This document shows positions 61,155 through 64,000 of a DNA stretch of 64,000 nt, in pieces (positions within the stretch are counted from its first letter, which is position 1; each line of letters opens with the position of its first letter). Position numbers and translations under genes: made by a program. Origin of the DNA: Streptomyces roseofulvus (GTDB lineage: Bacteria; Actinomycetota; Actinomycetes; Streptomycetales; Streptomycetaceae). The notes beneath the pieces are model-generated. The model saw only the letters and a list, made by a program, of their open reading frames with translations, ran no database searches and had not been told where the DNA came from. The stretch is from contig NZ_BAAAWE010000001.1 of NCBI RefSeq assembly GCF_039534915.1, positions 868,001-932,000 of the forward strand, given 5' to 3'.

Positions 61155-63122
61155 TCAGCGGGCGTGCATGCGGCGGCGCAGGGCCTCCAGGGCACCGGGG
61201 CGGCGGCCCGGGACGCGGCGGCGGAGCGCCACGAGGGTGGGGCCGAGGGCGCGGGCGCGCGCCGGGTCGGTGATCTGCTCCCACTGGTGGTGCGCCCGGT
61301 CCACCGCCCCCTCGACGTCCTGGTCGTCCGGCTGCTGGCGCAGCCCGAGCCGCGCCTCGGCGACCGCCAGCCACAGCTCGCAGCTGCGGGCCGGCTCGCC
61401 CGCCAGCCGGGCGAGGTCCGCCCGCACCTCCATCCAGTGCACCGCCTCCGCCGACCGGGGCCCGAACCGCCGCAGCGCGTCCCGCTCCCACGCGGCTGCC
61501 ATCTCCGCGGCCTCGGCGTGCCGCCCGGCCATCGCGGCCGACAGGATCGCGGGATGCGGATCGTGCGGGGCCGGCTCCGCCGGTGCGGCCTGCCCGTATC
61601 CGGCCTTCCGCGGGTCCACGGCCGCCGGACGCGGGGCCGCGCTGCCGGCCGCCTGCGCGGCCGGCACGACGGGTGGAGCGGCGGGCACGACGGGTGGAGC
61701 GGCGGGCATCGGCGGAATACCCCGCCCCGACGCCCCCTTCTCCCGCGACGGCACCAACTTCATGGTCCCCGGCGCCACTTCGTCCTCGTCGGTCACGGAG
61801 GGGACGGGCGCGGGCGCGGGTCCGGACCCGGGTTCGGGCACGGGTTCGGGCACGGGCGAGGACGTCGGCCGAGCGTGGGCCTCGGGCTCGCCGTCCGACG
61901 CGGCGTCCGCCGACTCCGCCTCGTCCGAGGGCGGCGCGGCGGACGCCGGCGCAGGCGCCGGACCGTCCCCGGGCGTGGACCCCGGGCGCGGCGCGGGCTC
62001 GGCCGGGGGCGCCGCGACCGGCCCCGAAGGAGTCGGTGCGGCTGGAGCGGCCGTGTACCCGGCGGGGAGCGGCGGCACCCGAGTCGGCGTCGGGGTCGGA
62101 GGCCCTACCGGCACGGGCATCAGGGCCGGTTCCGGGGCCGGCGCGGGGGCGGACCCGGGGCGCTCCCCCGACACGGCCACCGCACCGCCGCTGGGAGCGG
62201 CCACGGTCGCGGGCGGCGCCACCGCGGGCTCGGGAGCGGTACCGGACACCGGAGCCGGCACAGACGCGGGCACGGGAACCGCAACGGAAGCAGGCGCAGG
62301 CACGGAAACCACCACGGGCGCCGGAACGGGAACCGCCACGGGCGCCGGAGCCGGCCCAGGCACAGGCTCAGGCGCCGCCGCCGCTGCGCCCCCCGGCACC
62401 GGTGGGGTCGCGTGGTGACCGGGCACCGGCAGGAACCACGTCTGCGGCGACCCGGTGCGGGCGGCCGCCTCCGCGTGCAGCACGGCGAAGGGCGCGCGGG
62501 TGCCGGCGCGCCACTGGTCGGCCCAGGCTCGGAGGTAGTCGGGGGTGGCGCGCTCGCCTCGCCTCGGGGGCGGGGTGACGCGGGCGTACAGCGTCGGGGA
62601 CGGGTTCAGGCGGAGGAGGTCCGGGCCGGTGCCGAGGCGGGTCCAGGCGGCCGGGTCGGCGACGAGGTCGGCGACGATCGTCGTCGTCCCGGCCGGCCGC
62701 GCGGCCGCCGCCTCCGCGAGCCAGTGCCAGGGCAGGGCCGTGTAACGGAGCGCCGCCGAGGTGCTGCGGGCCAGCGCGAGGTGCGGCAGTTGCTGGCGGC
62801 GGTCCAGGTGGAGCTGGCCCGCGAGGTAGAGGACGAGCGGGCCGGGGCTCTGGGCGGCGGCGCGCAGCCGGGTGAGGACGGTCTGCGGGTCGACGGGGTC
62901 GGCGAGTTCGACGAGCGTCGCGGTCACCGTGCCCGTGAGGACGCCGGGCGGCACGGCCGCGAGCGCGGGCAGCACGGAGGCCGCGTCCAGGGTGCGCCCG
63001 CGGCCCGTCGGCGCCGCCGCGAGCAGTACCGCCGTGCCGGCCGGGCCCGAAGTCACCGCCGCCGCCTCCCCCGTGTCCGTACGCACCGCGCCCGCCGCAC
63101 CGTTCACCTCGTCGCTCACCAC
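61155..63122 (-). CDS. Large protein with Pro/Ala-rich central region
   Basis: A ~655-residue protein in three parts. Residues ~1-245 are globular (GPLVLYLAGQLHLDRRQQLP; TTTIVADLVADPAAWTRLG; TPDYLRAWADQWRAGTRAPF), resembling a caspase/CHAT-like or hydrolase-like fold, but I cannot name it. Residues ~250-520 are a Pro/Ala/Val-rich disordered linker with PAPxPV repeats. Residues ~535-655 are helical and TPR-like (AGRHAEAAEMAAAWERDALR; AGEPARSCELWLAVAEARLG; HQWEQITDPARARALGPTLV). TACGGT lies six bases before GTG 63122. It diverges from the PAS-domain gene at the window end. Confidence 0.75.
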   Translation of the reverse strand: MVSDEVNGAAGAVRTDTGEAAAVTSGPAGTAVLLAAAPTGRGRTLDAASVLPALAAVPPGVLTGTVTATLVELADPVDPQTVLTRLRAAAQSPGPLVLYLAGQLHLDRRQQLPHLALARSTSAALRYTALPWHWLAEAAAARPAGTTTIVADLVADPAAWTRLGTGPDLLRLNPSPTLYARVTPPPRRGERATPDYLRAWADQWRAGTRAPFAVLHAEAAARTGSPQTWFLPVPGHHATPPVPGGAAAAAPEPVPGPAPAPVAVPVPAPVVVSVPAPASVAVPVPASVPAPVSGTAPEPAVAPPATVAAPSGGAVAVSGERPGSAPAPAPEPALMPVPVGPPTPTPTRVPPLPAGYTAAPAAPTPSGPVAAPPAEPAPRPGSTPGDGPAPAPASAAPPSDEAESADAASDGEPEAHARPTSSPVPEPVPEPGSGPAPAPVPSVTDEDEVAPGTMKLVPSREKGASGRGIPPMPAAPPVVPAAPPVVPAAQAAGSAAPRPAAVDPRKAGYGQAAPAEPAPHDPHPAILSAAMAGRHAEAAEMAAAWERDALRRFGPRSAEAVHWMEVRADLARLAGEPARSCELWLAVAEARLGLRQQPDDQDVEGAVDRAHHQWEQITDPARARALGPTLVALRRRVPGRRPGALEALRRRMHAR

Positions 63123-63300
63123 ACGTGCACCGTAACCCGTTGTGTCGTGGCCGATAACGGCCGGGCCGTTGACATATGCCAGAAGCACCACCGGATCGAG
63201 TGTTGCCAAACCCCTTACGGCCGCTCCGCCCCTGTGCCACAGTCGTCTCCTGGACCCGTTCCCACCCGGGCCCCGCGCCGCGCCTGTATCGGAGTACGAC

Positions 63301-64000
63301 ATGCCGTCCCCTCTGTTCGCGGACCATCCCGCCCAGCCACCTGAGCCGGGCGCCGTGGACGCGCTGATCTCGCAGACGAGCCGTCTGCGCGGCGAGGTCG
63401 ACGCCGTCCGCCGGGACACCGCCGTCCACGACGACGACCCCCGGCAGCGCTGGCAGCGCGCCCTCTGCGATCTGGCGATGCGTCAACTCGACGACTTGAG
63501 CGCGCAGTTCGGCCAGCTCCGGGACGGCGCCCCGGCCGTGACGCTCCCGGCCCCGCAGGCCCCCCCGCCGGAGGACGCCGCGCCCGAGGAGGGCACGCCG
63601 CTCTTCGACGGCTCCTTCACCAGCGAGGCCGGCGCCGCCTACGGCGAGGCGCCCGAGTCCACCGGTTCGCTCCTCGCCCGGGTCGGCAGCGCCGAGTGGA
63701 ACCTGCTGACCGACGAGGTGAGCTGGTCCGACGAGCTCTTCCAGATCTTCGGGCGCCCGCGCGAGCGGGGCCCCATGTCGCTCGACGAGATGCCGACGGT
63801 AGTCCTGCCGGACGACCAGCCCCGTCTCCAGGCGATGGTGACGGACTGCCTGATCGACGGGAAGCCGATCGACGGCGAGTTCCGGATCATCCGCGCGGAC
63901 GCCAAGATCCGCACCGTCCACATGACCGGCGAGCCGGTCCTCGACGCCGACGGCTGCACGGCCTCCATGTGGGCCGTCTTAAGGGACGTCAGCGAACTGC
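63301..64000 (+). CDS. PAS-domain signalling protein, 3' end outside window
   Basis: The frame from ATG 63301 is open to the window end (233 codons) and so is partial. GGAG lies seven bases upstream. Residues ~1-110 are a helical and then disordered region (VDALISQTSRLRGEVDAVRR; CDLAMRQLDDLSAQFGQL). From ~120 comes a PAS_3-type domain (EWNLLTDEVSWSDELFQIF; DDQPRLQAMVTDCLIDGKPI; EFRIIRADAKIRTVHMTGEP). In streptomycetes this layout usually continues into GAF and SpoIIE phosphatase domains, which lie outside. A TTA leucine codon at 63979-63981 makes translation bldA-dependent by known rules. Confidence 0.8.
   Translation, partial: MPSPLFADHPAQPPEPGAVDALISQTSRLRGEVDAVRRDTAVHDDDPRQRWQRALCDLAMRQLDDLSAQFGQLRDGAPAVTLPAPQAPPPEDAAPEEGTPLFDGSFTSEAGAAYGEAPESTGSLLARVGSAEWNLLTDEVSWSDELFQIFGRPRERGPMSLDEMPTVVLPDDQPRLQAMVTDCLIDGKPIDGEFRIIRADAKIRTVHMTGEPVLDADGCTASMWAVLRDVSEL

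Noticed and set aside
61700..62420. Pro/Ala-rich repeats as a separate tandem repeat locus
   Set aside because: They are in frame inside one long gene and read as a disordered linker between two folded parts.

Overview
The window is chromosomal DNA from a Streptomyces-type actinomycete. The evidence is a very high G+C content, third codon positions that are almost always G or C, frequent GTG starts, and typical families: PAS/GAF/SpoIIE sensors, SPW-repeat, CsbD, DUF6223 and Lrp/AsnC proteins, a SecDF fusion and Tat-exported oxidases. I saw a single TTA leucine codon, in the last, truncated gene. No rRNA, tRNA, CRISPR array, phage module or biosynthetic gene cluster was recognised. It reads as a chromosome-arm or flank region of mostly short, independent accessory and metabolic units.

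Layout. 0.2-5.9 kb: a secreted SPOR/phosphodiester-glycosidase protein, a PAS-GAF-SpoIIE-ATPase regulator with a degenerate phosphatase centre, a YrdC/Sua5-like protein and two small proteins. 6-14.7 kb: a fused SecDF, a small exported peptide, an acyltransferase, a 3-hydroxyisobutyryl-CoA hydrolase-like protein, stress and membrane proteins, a CPA1 antiporter and a GNAT enzyme. 15-24.8 kb: RNase H, a collagen-like protein, a beta-propeller lipoprotein, a methyltransferase/TetR pair bracketed by two inverted copies of a 166-bp repeat, an NDH-2-like dehydrogenase, an L,D-transpeptidase and a two-gene reductase/AhpD-like operon. 24.8-32.4 kb: cholesterol oxidase, an aminoglycoside nucleotidyltransferase-like gene, asparaginase divergent from an Lrp regulator, a secreted nuclease, and a coupled von Willebrand A/exported-protein pair. 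32.5-37.1 kb: a MarR-centred unit with an FAD oxidoreductase and an exported molybdenum hydroxylase. 37.2-48.8 kb: a DUF6223 protein divergent from a two-component system, a glutamine amidotransferase, OsmC, a carboxylesterase divergent from a ROK regulator, NTF2-like and DinB proteins, and an MMPL exporter. 49-58 kb: a GH15 enzyme, cupin, SPW protein, a GNAT-AAA fusion, a fructokinase beside the remains of a GH32 gene, a YdeI protein, a GNAT, and a TetR regulator divergent from a TIM-barrel protein. 57.7-64 kb: a threonine-synthase-like/HEAT-repeat operon, an unknown protein followed by the third repeat copy, a proline-rich protein, and a PAS-containing gene cut by the window end.

Two patterns run through the window. 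First, a dispersed repeat with an 18-bp terminal inverted repeat is bounded by CTAG tetranucleotides. It has three full copies of identical length and one decayed end, and it sits on the TAG stop codons of its neighbours without disrupting them, which looks like a MITE. Second, many genes have no ribosome binding site but carry a -10-like hexamer exactly six bases before the start codon, as expected for leaderless mRNAs. Several regulators (TetR twice, MarR, Lrp, ROK, LuxR-type) lie next to well-defined palindromes that are candidate operators.
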